Shown here: piece by piece, positions 46,962 to 55,613 of the stretch
How positions within the stretch are numbered: position 1 is the first letter of the stretch
Layout: each line of letters opens with the position of its first letter
Assembly (NCBI GenBank): GCA_902559395.1
Contig: CACEHR010000005.1
Coordinates: forward strand, 1-64,000
Source of the DNA: an uncultured Pelagibacteraceae bacterium
GTDB taxonomy: Bacteria > Pseudomonadota > Alphaproteobacteria > Pelagibacterales > Pelagibacteraceae
Length of the DNA: 64,000 nt
Direction: 5' to 3'
Notes under the pieces: generated by a model
What the model was told of the DNA's origin: nothing
The model's database searches: none
Seen by the model: only the letters and a program-made list of their open reading frames with translations
Program-made: the position numbers and the translations under genes

Positions 46962-47547
46962 TTTTTTTAAAAGCTTGATATCTATGATCCATTTTATACT
47001 TTTGAGATGGCTTCATTTCTCCAAAAGTTTTTCTTTTTCTTAAAGGAATAAAAATTGGATCATAACCAAATCCATTTTTTCCTTTTGCTTCATGTGAAAT
47101 ATGACCATCAACTTTACCTATGACGCAAGCAATTTTTTTATTTAAGTATGAAATAGAAAGTGCACAAATAAATCTTGCTTTTATTTTTTTGTTTTTCCAA
47201 TTTTTGTCTTTTTTATCTAATTCTCTATAAACTCTTTTTATGGCTTTACTAAAGTCCCCATACTTTCCTCCCCACCTTGCAGAATAAATTCCAGGACTTT
47301 TATTTAAAAAATCTATTTCCAAACCAGAGTCGTCAGCTAAACACAACAATCCTGTCTTTTTTGAAAAATATTTAGATTTGATCAGTGAGTTTTCTTTAAA
47401 AGTCTTACCATTTTCAACTGGGCTTCTAAGATTAAATTTAGATGTAGAATAAATTTTAATTTTTTTAGGCAATAAACTCTTGATTTCACGTAATTTACCC
47501 TTGTTATTAGTACCTATTAATAATTTATTAATTTTTTGTTTATACAT
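46945..47547 (-). CDS. rdgB: Non-canonical purine NTP pyrophosphatase (RdgB/HAM1)
   Basis: A 200-residue house-cleaning enzyme removing dITP/XTP. LLIGTNNKGKLREIKSLL at the N-terminus, ADDSGLEID with the catalytic Asp, and GKNGFGYDPIFIP are signatures. HRYQAFKK near the end is also conserved. Its 3' end overlaps that of the LpoA-like gene by 17 bases. Divergent from grpE. Confidence 0.95.
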   Translation of the reverse strand: MYKQKINKLLIGTNNKGKLREIKSLLPKKIKIYSTSKFNLRSPVENGKTFKENSLIKSKYFSKKTGLLCLADDSGLEIDFLNKSPGIYSARWGGKYGDFSKAIKRVYRELDKKDKNWKNKKIKARFICALSISYLNKKIACVIGKVDGHISHEAKGKNGFGYDPIFIPLRKRKTFGEMKPSQKYKMDHRYQAFKKIRKFL

Positions 47548-47576
47548 CTAGAAATTAAGAAAATGCTTACCATATA
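47548..47576 (+). promoter_or_regulatory. Weak candidate sigma-32 promoter before grpE
   Basis: CTAGAA (47548-47553) and ACCATATA (47569-47576) are separated by 15 bases and loosely resemble the CTTGAA and CCCCATAT heat-shock pattern. It overlaps the rdgB-grpE gap. The match is poorer than the one before dnaK. Confidence 0.25.
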
Positions 47577-47583
47577 AGAGACT

Positions 47584-48237
47584 ATGGAAAAAGAAGAAAT
47601 CCAAAATAACACTTCTGCAGATCAAAGCGAAGATACTGTAAAAGAAAATGAGAAACCTGAAGAAAATCTAGCCGAAGAAAACAAACAAGAAATAAAGCAA
47701 GAAGCTAAAGAAGAAATTAAAGAGCCAACTCCAGAAGAAAAAATTGCTGAACTGGAAGATAAAGTGGCAAGAACTTTTGCTGAAATGGAAAATCAAAGAA
47801 GAAGATTTGAAAAAGAAAAAGAAGATGCTTTTGAATATGGTGGTTATAGTTTTGCAAAAGAGGCATTAAATTTGATTGATAACTTGGATCGATCCAAACA
47901 TGTTCTTGAAAGCGACGATAAATTAAAAGAAACTGAAGCATTAAAAAAGACGCTAGAGCATTTAGATATTATTAAAAAAGATTTAATCTCAATATTTGAA
48001 AAAAATAACATTAAACCAATTGATAGCCTTAACAAAAAACTAGATCCAAACTTTCATCAAGCAATGATGGAAATTGAGGACGATACGAAAGAACCTGGAA
48101 CAATAATTCAGGAAATTCAAAAAGGCTTTACTATAAAAGACAGATTACTTAGACCCTCATTGGTAGGAGTGTCAAAAAAAGTTACAATTAAAGAAGAAAA
48201 AACTGAGGAAAATCAGGAAAATCCAGAAAATAAATAA
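47584..48237 (+). CDS. grpE: GrpE nucleotide exchange factor
   Basis: A 217-residue partner of DnaK that drives ADP release. A long Glu/Lys-rich N-terminal region (residues 1-60) precedes the coiled coil with ENQRRRFEKEKEDAFEYG. The C-terminal beta domain has LDPNFHQAMMEIEDD and LRPSLVGVSKK. The hrcA gene common upstream in other alphaproteobacteria is not present. Confidence 0.95.
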   Translation: MEKEEIQNNTSADQSEDTVKENEKPEENLAEENKQEIKQEAKEEIKEPTPEEKIAELEDKVARTFAEMENQRRRFEKEKEDAFEYGGYSFAKEALNLIDNLDRSKHVLESDDKLKETEALKKTLEHLDIIKKDLISIFEKNNIKPIDSLNKKLDPNFHQAMMEIEDDTKEPGTIIQEIQKGFTIKDRLLRPSLVGVSKKVTIKEEKTEENQENPENK

Positions 48238-48249
48238 TTATGAGATCAA

Positions 48250-48277
48250 CTTGTAGTTTCACATTTAAACCCTATAT
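48250..48277 (+). promoter_or_regulatory. dnaK: Predicted heat-shock (sigma-32) promoter of dnaK
   Basis: CTTGTA (48250-48255) and CCCTATAT (48270-48277), spaced by 14 bases, fit the sigma-32 pattern CTTGAA-N13-15-CCCCATNT well. They lie 23 bases upstream of the dnaK ATG in the grpE-dnaK gap. No CIRCE inverted repeat is seen, so control is probably through RpoH. Confidence 0.72.
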
Positions 48278-48300
48278 GACGAAAGAGAGACATTAATATT

Positions 48301-50226
48301 ATGAGTAAAATTATTGGAATAGACTTAGGAACAACAAATTCATGTGTTGCCATTATGGAAGGAACACAAGCTAAAGTTTTGGAAAATGCTGAAGGAGCAA
48401 GAACTACTCCATCAGTAGTAGCATTTACAGATGAAAACGAAAAATTAATTGGTCAACCAGCAAAAAGACAAGCTGTTACAAATCCTGAAAATACTATCTT
48501 TGCTGTTAAAAGATTAATTGGAAGAAATTTTGACGACCCAACGGTAAAAAAAGATGTAGAGGCTGCACCTTTTAAAATAATTAATTCAGAAAAAGGCGAT
48601 GCTTGGATTGAAGCTAAAGGTGAAAAATATTCACCTTCTCAAATATCAGCATTCATTTTACAAAAAATGAAAGAAACAGCAGAAAAATATTTAGGTCAGG
48701 CTGTAACAAAAGCTGTAATTACTGTTCCAGCATACTTTAATGATGCACAAAGACAAGCAACAAAAGATGCAGGAAAAATTGCTGGATTAGAAGTTTTAAG
48801 AATTATTAATGAACCAACTGCTGCATCATTAGCTTATGGTTTGGATAAAAAACAAAATAAAAAAATTGCTGTATATGATTTGGGTGGAGGAACATTTGAC
48901 GTATCTATCCTAGAATTGGGTGATGGTGTATTTGAAGTTAAATCAACTAATGGTGATACTTTTTTAGGTGGTGAAGATTTTGATAATGCTGTTGTTGATT
49001 ACTTAATTTCTGAATTTAAGAAAGATAATGGAATTGATCTTAAGTCAGATAAACTTGCTTTACAAAGATTAAAAGAAGCTGCTGAAAAAGCAAAAATTGA
49101 ATTATCTTCTGCAGAACAAACAGACATAAATCTACCTTTTATTACTGCAGATAAAACAGGTCCAAAACATATTAATTTAAAAATGACTAGAGCAAAACTT
49201 GAGGCTCTAGTTGAAGACTTAATTGCTAGAACTATGCCTCCATGTAAGACTGCTTTGAAGGACGCAGGAATTACTGCTAGCGAAATTGATGAAGTAGTTA
49301 TGGTAGGTGGTATGACTAGAATGCCAAAAGTATTAGAAGAAGTTAAAAACTTTTTTGGAAAAGATCCTAACAAAAGTGTAAACCCTGATGAAGTAGTTGC
49401 TATGGGTGCTGCTATTCAAGCAGGAGTATTACAAGGTGATGTTAAAGATGTGCTTCTATTAGATGTAACTCCATTGTCGCTCGGTATTGAAACACTTGGG
49501 GGAGTTTCAACAAAATTAATTGATAAAAATACAACCATCCCAACTAAGAAAAGCCAAGTTTTCTCAACTGCTGAAGACAATCAGCCTGCAGTATCTATTA
49601 GAGTTCTGCAGGGTGAAAGAGAAATGGCAGCTGATAATAAAGCCCTAGGTAACTTTGAATTAGTAGGTATTGCGCCAGCACCAAGAGGAGTTCCTCAAAT
49701 TGAAGTTACATTTGATATTGATGCTAATGGTATCGTAAATGTTTCGGCAAAAGACAAAGGAACTGGTAAAGAACAAAAAATCCAAATTCAAGCTTCAGGT
49801 GGATTAAGTGATGAAGAAATTGAAAAAATGGTTAAAGATGCAGAAGCTAATAAGGAAGCTGATAAAAAGAAAAGAGAGTCTGTTGATGTTAGAAACCAAG
49901 CAGATACTCTAATTCACTCTACTGAAAAGAATTTAAAAGAGCATGGATCAAAGATTTCTGATGCAGAGAAAAAAGCAATTGAAGATGCATCAACTGCTGT
50001 AAAAGAGGCTTTAAAAGGCGAAGATATTGAAGATATTAAGAAAAAGACTGAAGCTTTAGTTCAAGCTTCAATGAAACTTGGTGAAGCAATCTATAAATCA
50101 CAACAAAGTGCAAAACCTGATTCTGGAAAAGATGATGGTGGAGATGATGCAGGTAAAAAAGACGAGAATGTTGTTGATGCTGATTTCGAAGAAGTAAAAG
50201 ACGAGAATAAAGAAAAAAGCGCTTAA
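48301..50226 (+). CDS. dnaK: Chaperone DnaK (Hsp70)
   Basis: A 641-residue Hsp70. [18 protein letters not shown] at the start, [33 protein letters not shown] and the ATPase-domain signature [13 protein letters not shown] are all present. The substrate-binding domain starts near [14 protein letters not shown]; a charged C-terminal tail includes [11 protein letters not shown]. Works with the flanking grpE and dnaJ products. Confidence 0.98.
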   Translation: MSKIIGIDLGTTNSCVAIMEGTQAKVLENAEGARTTPSVVAFTDENEKLIGQPAKRQAVTNPENTIFAVKRLIGRNFDDPTVKKDVEAAPFKIINSEKGDAWIEAKGEKYSPSQISAFILQKMKETAEKYLGQAVTKAVITVPAYFNDAQRQATKDAGKIAGLEVLRIINEPTAASLAYGLDKKQNKKIAVYDLGGGTFDVSILELGDGVFEVKSTNGDTFLGGEDFDNAVVDYLISEFKKDNGIDLKSDKLALQRLKEAAEKAKIELSSAEQTDINLPFITADKTGPKHINLKMTRAKLEALVEDLIARTMPPCKTALKDAGITASEIDEVVMVGGMTRMPKVLEEVKNFFGKDPNKSVNPDEVVAMGAAIQAGVLQGDVKDVLLLDVTPLSLGIETLGGVSTKLIDKNTTIPTKKSQVFSTAEDNQPAVSIRVLQGEREMAADNKALGNFELVGIAPAPRGVPQIEVTFDIDANGIVNVSAKDKGTGKEQKIQIQASGGLSDEEIEKMVKDAEANKEADKKKRESVDVRNQADTLIHSTEKNLKEHGSKISDAEKKAIEDASTAVKEALKGEDIEDIKKKTEALVQASMKLGEAIYKSQQSAKPDSGKDDGGDDAGKKDENVVDADFEEVKDENKEKSA

Positions 50227-50255
50227 ACTGACATTTAATTGTCTGGGGTAATTTG

Positions 50256-51383
50256 ATGGCTAAAAGAGACTATTACGATGTCCTAGGCGTTAATAAAAGC
50301 GCAAGCCCTGATGAATTAAAATCCGCATACAGAAAATTAGCTGTTAAATATCACCCAGATAAAAATCCTGGAGACACTAAGGCTGAAGAAAAATTCAAAG
50401 AAGCAAGTGAAGCTTACGGAATTCTTTCAGATAAAGAAAAAAAGCAAAACTACGATAACTTTGGTCACGCTGCATTTGAAAACGGTGGTGGTAGACCAGG
50501 TGGTGGCTTTGGTGGTTTCAGTGGAGCGGATTTCTCAGATATTTTTGAGGATTTCTTTGGTGATTTTGGAGGAGGTGGAAGATCAAGAAGTAGAAAATCT
50601 AATAATAGAGGTTCTGACTTAAGGTATGATTTATCAATTTCTCTTGAAGATGCTTACAATGGAAAAAAACAAGATATTAAATTTTCTACATCCGAACAGT
50701 GTGGAACTTGCAAAGGTAATGGATCAAAACCAGGTTATTCACCTGATAGATGTTCATACTGTGGAGGTAATGGGCGAATTAGATCCAATCAAGGTTTCTT
50801 TACTGTACAACAGACCTGTCCTCAATGTAATGGAAATGGTGAGGAAATTACTAATCCTTGTAATGATTGTAATGGTCAGGGTAAAAAACAAGCATCAAAA
50901 AGAATATCTGTAACAATTCCAAAAGGTGTAGATGATGGAACGAGAATAAGGCTTGCAGGAAAAGGTGAAGCTGGAACAAGAGGTGGAGCAACAGGAGATC
51001 TTTATTTGTTTATTAATGTTAATTCACATAACTTATTTAAAAGATCGGACGAAAATTTATTTTTTGAATTTCCACTTTCTTTTGCAGACGCTGCTTTGGG
51101 AACAACCATTGAAATACCTACTATTGACGGGGGAAAAGCAAAAATAAAAATTCCCGATGGTACTCAAAATGGAAAACAATTCAGATTAAAGGGTAAAGGA
51201 ATGCCATTTATGAGAAGAGGCGATTTTGGGGACTTATATGTTCAAGTTAAAACAGAGGTACCTGTATATTTAAATAAAAAACAAAAAGAATTATTAGAGC
51301 AATTTAGAGAAATTGAAAATGATAAGTCAAATCCGAGTATTAAAAAATTTTTTCAAAAAGCAAAAGATTTTTGGAAAAACTAA
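50256..51383 (+). CDS. dnaJ: Chaperone DnaJ (Hsp40)
   Basis: A 375-residue co-chaperone. The J domain has HPDK (about residues 34-37), followed by a Gly/Phe-rich linker (about 75-115). Four zinc repeats follow: [24 protein letters not shown] and CNDCNGQG. The C-terminal substrate-binding domains complete it. The ATG at 50256 is preferred over a TTG one codon earlier. Confidence 0.97.
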   Translation: MAKRDYYDVLGVNKSASPDELKSAYRKLAVKYHPDKNPGDTKAEEKFKEASEAYGILSDKEKKQNYDNFGHAAFENGGGRPGGGFGGFSGADFSDIFEDFFGDFGGGGRSRSRKSNNRGSDLRYDLSISLEDAYNGKKQDIKFSTSEQCGTCKGNGSKPGYSPDRCSYCGGNGRIRSNQGFFTVQQTCPQCNGNGEEITNPCNDCNGQGKKQASKRISVTIPKGVDDGTRIRLAGKGEAGTRGGATGDLYLFINVNSHNLFKRSDENLFFEFPLSFADAALGTTIEIPTIDGGKAKIKIPDGTQNGKQFRLKGKGMPFMRRGDFGDLYVQVKTEVPVYLNKKQKELLEQFREIENDKSNPSIKKFFQKAKDFWKN

Positions 51384-51419
51384 AAGACTAATCTTCTAAA
51401 AAGGGTTAATATTAGCTAA

Positions 51420-52196
51420 ATGAAAAAAATTAATTTAGCTATTTCCGGTTGCATGGGCAGGATGGGACAGCAATTAATTAAGTCTTCAAAGAAAAATAAA
51501 AACTTTAAACTAGTTACACTTACAGAAAATAGATTAATAAATAAAAAGTTTAATGGAGTTAAACCTGAATTAAATTCAGAAATAGCCTTTAAAAAAACTG
51601 ATGTAATTATTGATTTCACAGTACCAAATTGTACTCTTGAAATACTCAAAATAGCATCAAAACTTGGGAAAAAAGTAGTTATTGGTACTACCGGATTTAC
51701 TAGAAGCCAAGAAAACCAAATTAAAAAGTATTCAAAAAAAATACCTATTTTAAAAGCTGGTAATATGAGTCTTGGAGTAAATTTATTAATGTATTTAACT
51801 GAAATTGCCTCAAAATCACTAAATGATGAATACTTAAGTAAAATATTTGAAGTACACCACAAACATAAAAAAGACTATCCATCTGGTACCGCTTTAATGC
51901 TTGGTAAAGGAATTGCTGATGGAAAAAATAAAAATTTATATAATTTAATTGGAAAAAAATTCTTAAATAAAAAATCTTTTCCTTATGGAAAAAAGATTAA
52001 TTTTAATTCAATTAGAAAAGGCGAAATTATTGGTGAACACGAGGTTAAATTCTCAAGTGGAAAAGAAATAATTACATTAAATCATGAAGCTTTTGATAGA
52101 GCACTTTACTCAGATGGAGCTTTAACTGCATCACAATGGTTAACGAAAAAAAAACCAGGCTTATATTCTATGAGAGATTTGCTTAACTTTTCATAA
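51420..52196 (+). CDS. dapB: 4-hydroxy-tetrahydrodipicolinate reductase
   Basis: A 258-residue NAD(P)H enzyme of lysine/diaminopimelate synthesis. The nucleotide-binding motif AISGCMGRMGQQL lies at residues 8-20. IGTTGFTRSQ, NMSLGVNLLM and EVHHKHKKDYPSGTA (catalytic His/Lys) follow. It serves the same pathway as lysA elsewhere in the window. Its stop overlaps the nth ATG. Confidence 0.96.
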   Translation: MKKINLAISGCMGRMGQQLIKSSKKNKNFKLVTLTENRLINKKFNGVKPELNSEIAFKKTDVIIDFTVPNCTLEILKIASKLGKKVVIGTTGFTRSQENQIKKYSKKIPILKAGNMSLGVNLLMYLTEIASKSLNDEYLSKIFEVHHKHKKDYPSGTALMLGKGIADGKNKNLYNLIGKKFLNKKSFPYGKKINFNSIRKGEIIGEHEVKFSSGKEIITLNHEAFDRALYSDGALTASQWLTKKKPGLYSMRDLLNFS

Positions 52197-52849
52197 TGAA
52201 TGAAAAACAAAAAGCAAAAGTAATTATTAAAACTTTAAATAAAATTTATCCTAAAGCACCAGTTCCTTTAAAAAGCAAGAATACTTTCACGCTATTAATT
52301 TCTGTATTGCTTTCTGCTCAATGTACGGATGTAAACGTTAATAATGTTACAAAGGATATATATCCTAAATATTATAAACCTGAACACTTTGTAAAATTAG
52401 GAAGAAAAAAAATTGAAAAATTAATTAAGAAAATTGGTATTTTTAGAGTTAAAGCCAAAAGTATTTATTTAATGTCTAGGCAAGTATTAGAAAAACACAA
52501 AGGTAAAGTACCTAAAACTTTTGAAGAACTCGAGAAATTACCTGGTGTAGGACACAAAACAGCAAGCGTGGTAATGTCCCAAGGTTTTGGATATCCAGCT
52601 TTTGCTGTTGATACTCATATTCATAGACTTGCTCAACGATGGGGTTTAACAAGTGGAAAAAATGTGGTTCAAACTGAAAAAGATCTAAAAAGAATATTTC
52701 CAAAAAAAACTTGGTCCAAGCTTCATTTACAAATAATTTTTTATGGTAGAGAATATTGTAAAGCAAGAGACTGTTATGGTTTAACTTGCAAAATATGCAC
52801 TACCTGCTATCCAAACAGAAAAAAACCTATAATTACCAAAAAAGCTTGA
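52196..52849 (+). CDS. nth: Endonuclease III with atypical C-terminal cysteine spacing
   Basis: A 217-residue HhH-GPD DNA glycosylase/AP lyase for oxidised pyrimidines. LLSAQCTDVNVN near residue 40, the hairpin LPGVGHKTASVV (with the catalytic Lys), and VDTHIHRLAQRWG (catalytic Asp) are present. The C-terminal cluster reads CKARDCYGLTCKICTTC: spacings of 4, 4, 2 and 2, not the usual C-x6-C-x2-C-x5-C. A [4Fe-4S] cluster is still possible. Confidence 0.92.
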   Translation: MNEKQKAKVIIKTLNKIYPKAPVPLKSKNTFTLLISVLLSAQCTDVNVNNVTKDIYPKYYKPEHFVKLGRKKIEKLIKKIGIFRVKAKSIYLMSRQVLEKHKGKVPKTFEELEKLPGVGHKTASVVMSQGFGYPAFAVDTHIHRLAQRWGLTSGKNVVQTEKDLKRIFPKKTWSKLHLQIIFYGREYCKARDCYGLTCKICTTCYPNRKKPIITKKA

Positions 52850-52850
52850 A

Positions 52851-53780
52851 ATGAAAATCTTAGGAATTGGAAATGCAATTGTGGATGTGATTTGTAAAGT
52901 TGATGACAGCTTTATTATGCAAAACAATCTCACAAAAAGTACTATGAAATTATTTTTTGATGAAAGTGAATTCAAAAATTTATTAACAAATCTCAAAATC
53001 GAAAAAACAGTTTCTGGAGGTTCAGTGGCAAACTCTATAGTTGGATTATCACAACTTGGTGATAAAGTTGGATTTATAGGTAAAGTTTCTGATGATGAAT
53101 TTGGGAGAAAGTACGAGGAAGGATTAAATAAAGAAAATGTAGAATACTTTTATTCTAAAAAAAAAGAGGAATTACCAACTGGAACATGTTTAATATTGGT
53201 AACACCTGACTCAGAAAGAACAATGTGCACTTTTCTGGGAACAGCAGGAAAAATAAATGAAAATGATGTTAGTTCAGATGCAATTAAAAAAAGTGAAATA
53301 ATATTTTTAGAGGGTTACTTGTGGGATGAAGGAGAGCCTAAGAAGGCATTCGATAAAGCAATAAATAATGCAAACAAAGTTGCTATGTCGCTATCTGATC
53401 TATTTTGCGTAGATAGACATAAACCGCATTTTTTAAATCTAGTTAAAAACAAACTTGATATCACTTTTGCTAACGAACAAGAAATTATCTCATTAATTAA
53501 AGCGAAAAATTTTGATGAAGTTATAAACTTTTCAAAACAACTTAATAAATTAGTGATTATAACTAGAGGAGAAAAAGGAGCAGTTGCAATTAATGGTAAT
53601 GAAGTTATTGAAGCTGATGTACAGAAAAATTTAAAAATTATTGATCTTACAGGTGCAGGTGATCTTTTTGCTGCTGGTTTTTTACATGGATACATTAACA
53701 AATTATCTACAAAAGAGTGTCTCGAAAAAGGTACTGAAATGTCATCTAAAATAATACAGCAAATTGGGGCAAGACTTTAA
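52851..53780 (+). CDS. PfkB-family kinase, adenosine kinase-like
   Basis: A 309-residue ribokinase-family sugar/nucleoside kinase. The N-terminal ILGIGNAIVDVICKVDD, the VSGGSVANSIVGLSQLG substrate loop and the C-terminal IDLTGAGDLFAAGFLHG with catalytic Asp mark the family. The first two blocks resemble bacterial adenosine-kinase-type PfkB proteins; the substrate cannot be confirmed. Begins one base after nth. Confidence 0.88.
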   Translation: MKILGIGNAIVDVICKVDDSFIMQNNLTKSTMKLFFDESEFKNLLTNLKIEKTVSGGSVANSIVGLSQLGDKVGFIGKVSDDEFGRKYEEGLNKENVEYFYSKKKEELPTGTCLILVTPDSERTMCTFLGTAGKINENDVSSDAIKKSEIIFLEGYLWDEGEPKKAFDKAINNANKVAMSLSDLFCVDRHKPHFLNLVKNKLDITFANEQEIISLIKAKNFDEVINFSKQLNKLVIITRGEKGAVAINGNEVIEADVQKNLKIIDLTGAGDLFAAGFLHGYINKLSTKECLEKGTEMSSKIIQQIGARL

Positions 53781-53781
53781 C

Positions 53782-53901
53782 TTAAATTTTCTTTCTTTTA
53801 AAACTCCCCTTGCCTTTTTTGGGCTTAACTATTTTTGGTTTGTACTTTTTAGTAAATAAATCTTTAGCCATGGGGTTCTTCTTATTTGATTTGATAGCCA
53901 T
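53782..53901 (-). CDS. arfA: ArfA-like alternative ribosome-rescue factor (39 aa)
   Basis: A 39-residue very basic protein. It opens MAIKSNKKNPMAKDLFTK and ends with KPKKGKGSFKRKKI. The block (V)KPKKGKGS(Y/F)KRK is the conserved core of ArfA, which recruits RF2 to ribosomes stalled on mRNAs lacking a stop codon; DLFTKKYKPKIV corresponds to the DPLFRxRVV segment. An ordinary stop codon ends it. It starts 20 bases inside the 3' end of the winged-helix gene and ends one base from the convergent kinase. Identification is by motif. Confidence 0.78.
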   Translation of the reverse strand: MAIKSNKKNPMAKDLFTKKYKPKIVKPKKGKGSFKRKKI

Positions 53902-54445
53902 TTTTTTCACTAATTATGAAATCTTTATCATTAAATGTGTTTAAAATTTTTTTTCTTAATCGATAAATATGGGTTTCAACAGTGTGAGTTTCAATATCAG
54001 ACTGATAGCTCCAAACCTTTTCTTGCAATTCATCAATACTAACAGGTTTATCTGATTTAGATAAATAAGTAATTGTATTAATTTCTTTTTCAGTCAACTT
54101 AAGCTTATTATCTTTTATTAACATCTCTCTTGAATTAAGATCAATAATATAATCGTTTACTTTTACCTTTGACTGGCTGTTGAATTGTAATTTTAAAAAT
54201 TCAATATTTATCTTTTCAAGCAGTTTAAAAATATTAACTGGTCCGTTATCTAAAACAAATTGATTATCAGTAGTTAAATATTTTTTATTTGAAATTACTA
54301 AATAATTAGTATGATTTTTTACGAAATCACTAAAATAATTCTCGTTGTCTATATAAGTAATTTTAAAATTTAACTCTAAACTAAGTTCTTCAAAAATTTG
54401 ATATAATTCATTAAACTTATATATTATTAAATTTTGATCACTCAC
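53882..54445 (-). CDS. OmpR-type winged-helix regulator with degenerate receiver domain
   Basis: About 187 residues. The C-terminal 90 form an OmpR/PhoB effector domain: LTEKEINTITYLSKSDKPVS, then IDELQEKVW and ETHTVETHIYRLRKKI, the recognition helix. The N-terminal part has receiver-like alternation but lacks the acidic pair and phospho-acceptor Asp (the third strand reads YLVISNKK). Phosphorylation is therefore unlikely. I chose GTG at 54445; a TTG at 54463 would add six residues and overlap the divergent gene. Its targets are unknown. Confidence 0.78.
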   Translation of the reverse strand: MSDQNLIIYKFNELYQIFEELSLELNFKITYIDNENYFSDFVKNHTNYLVISNKKYLTTDNQFVLDNGPVNIFKLLEKINIEFLKLQFNSQSKVKVNDYIIDLNSREMLIKDNKLKLTEKEINTITYLSKSDKPVSIDELQEKVWSYQSDIETHTVETHIYRLRKKILNTFNDKDFIISEKNGYQIK

Positions 54446-54456
54446 ATAAAGAGAAT

Positions 54457-54951
54457 ATGACAATTTTAGTAAAAAATAAACACACTCTTCAAATAGATGA
54501 ATTTAAGTTTAAGTGTTGTATCGGAAAAAATGGTTCTACAAAAAGTAAGAAAGAGGGAGATAAAAAAACACCAAAAGGTACCTTTGAAATTCAAAATCTT
54601 TATTTTCGAAAAGATAAGATAAAAAAGCCAATAACTTTATTAAAATGTATATCAATTAACAAAAGTATGGGTTGGTGTAACGATATTCGTTTTCCAAGAA
54701 AATATAACAAACTTTTCAAAATAAAAAAAAGAGTCGAACATGAAAAGTTGAAAAGACAAGATTATAAATATGATTTACTTATTCCAATTAAATATAACTT
54801 TAAAAAACCTATTCCCGGTCTAGGTAGTTGTATTTTTATCCATTTAACCAAAGATTACAAGCCTACGGCAGGATGTATTGCTTTAAGGAAAAAAGATTTT
54901 TTAATTATGCTGAAATTAATAAAAAAAAATTCAAAAATAAAAATCTTTTAA
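54457..54951 (+). CDS. YkuD-family L,D-transpeptidase
   Basis: A 164-residue protein with the YkuD core: KEGDKKTPKGTFEI near residues 32-45, IFIHLTKDYKPTAGCIAL near 127-144, holding the catalytic His and Cys (TAGC). L,D-transpeptidases cross-link peptidoglycan or attach lipoproteins to it. No signal peptide is evident, so export is unexplained. Divergent from the winged-helix gene with about 11 bases between starts. Confidence 0.88.
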   Translation: MTILVKNKHTLQIDEFKFKCCIGKNGSTKSKKEGDKKTPKGTFEIQNLYFRKDKIKKPITLLKCISINKSMGWCNDIRFPRKYNKLFKIKKRVEHEKLKRQDYKYDLLIPIKYNFKKPIPGLGSCIFIHLTKDYKPTAGCIALRKKDFLIMLKLIKKNSKIKIF

Positions 54952-55607
54952 GATCTTTGACCAAAGATACTTGATCCAACTCTAACGTATGTTGATAAAT
55001 ATTTGACAGCAGTAAGATAATCCGAGGACATTCCCATACTTAATTCTTTTAACTCAAGATTTTTATTCAATTTATTCATCTCTTCAAAATAACTTTCTGG
55101 ATTTACATTTATTGGAGGAATGCACATCAAACCAATTAAATCTAATCCAACTTCTTTACAATAGGAAGCTAGTTGACTTACATGATTTGTATTTATTCCT
55201 GATTTTTGATCCTCATTGCCAATGTTAACCTGCAAAAATATTTTAATTTTTTTATTTATTTTGTTTTGCTCATCTGCAATTTTTTTGGCTAGTTTTTCGC
55301 TATCTACAGAATGGATATAATCAAAAATTTGAACTGCATGTTTTACTTTATTGGTTTGCAGTTTTCCAATCATATGCAATTTTAACTCTGGATTAGTTTT
55401 TTTAACTTCGGTCCATTTTTCTACAGCCTCTTGAACTTTATTTTCGCCATAATTTATATGACCATGATAAATAAGTGGTAATATTTTATCTATCTTAAAT
55501 GTTTTGGATACGGCAATAATTTTAGGATGATTAGTAAAATTTAATTTATTAATTTGGATTTTGATATTATTTTCAATGTCTAATAAATTTTTTACAATAT
55601 TGGGCAT
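54948..55607 (-). CDS. YggS-family PLP homeostasis protein
   Basis: A 219-residue PLP-binding alanine-racemase-fold protein. KIIAVSKTF carries the PLP lysine near residue 33, HINYGENKVQEAVEKW follows, and HMIGKLQTNKVKHAV and LSMGMSSDYLTAVKYLSTYVR are family signatures. The frame is open to 55679, but the ATG at 55607 gives the conserved N-terminus. Six bases separate it from the divergent thiE-like start. Confidence 0.93.
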   Translation of the reverse strand: MPNIVKNLLDIENNIKIQINKLNFTNHPKIIAVSKTFKIDKILPLIYHGHINYGENKVQEAVEKWTEVKKTNPELKLHMIGKLQTNKVKHAVQIFDYIHSVDSEKLAKKIADEQNKINKKIKIFLQVNIGNEDQKSGINTNHVSQLASYCKEVGLDLIGLMCIPPINVNPESYFEEMNKLNKNLELKELSMGMSSDYLTAVKYLSTYVRVGSSIFGQRS

Positions 55608-55613
55608 ATAGCT

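Noticed and set aside
48999-49373. Minus-strand frame of 124 codons inside dnaK
   Set aside because: Antisense to a conserved part of DnaK and without recognisable motifs.
50501-50900. Repeat or CRISPR-like array in dnaJ
   Set aside because: The periodicity comes from the Gly/Phe linker and the four CxxCxGxG zinc motifs, not from DNA repeats with spacers.
50407-51147. Alternate-frame ORFs within dnaJ
   Set aside because: They arise from the Gly-rich and Cys-rich repeats read in another frame; DnaJ is intact.
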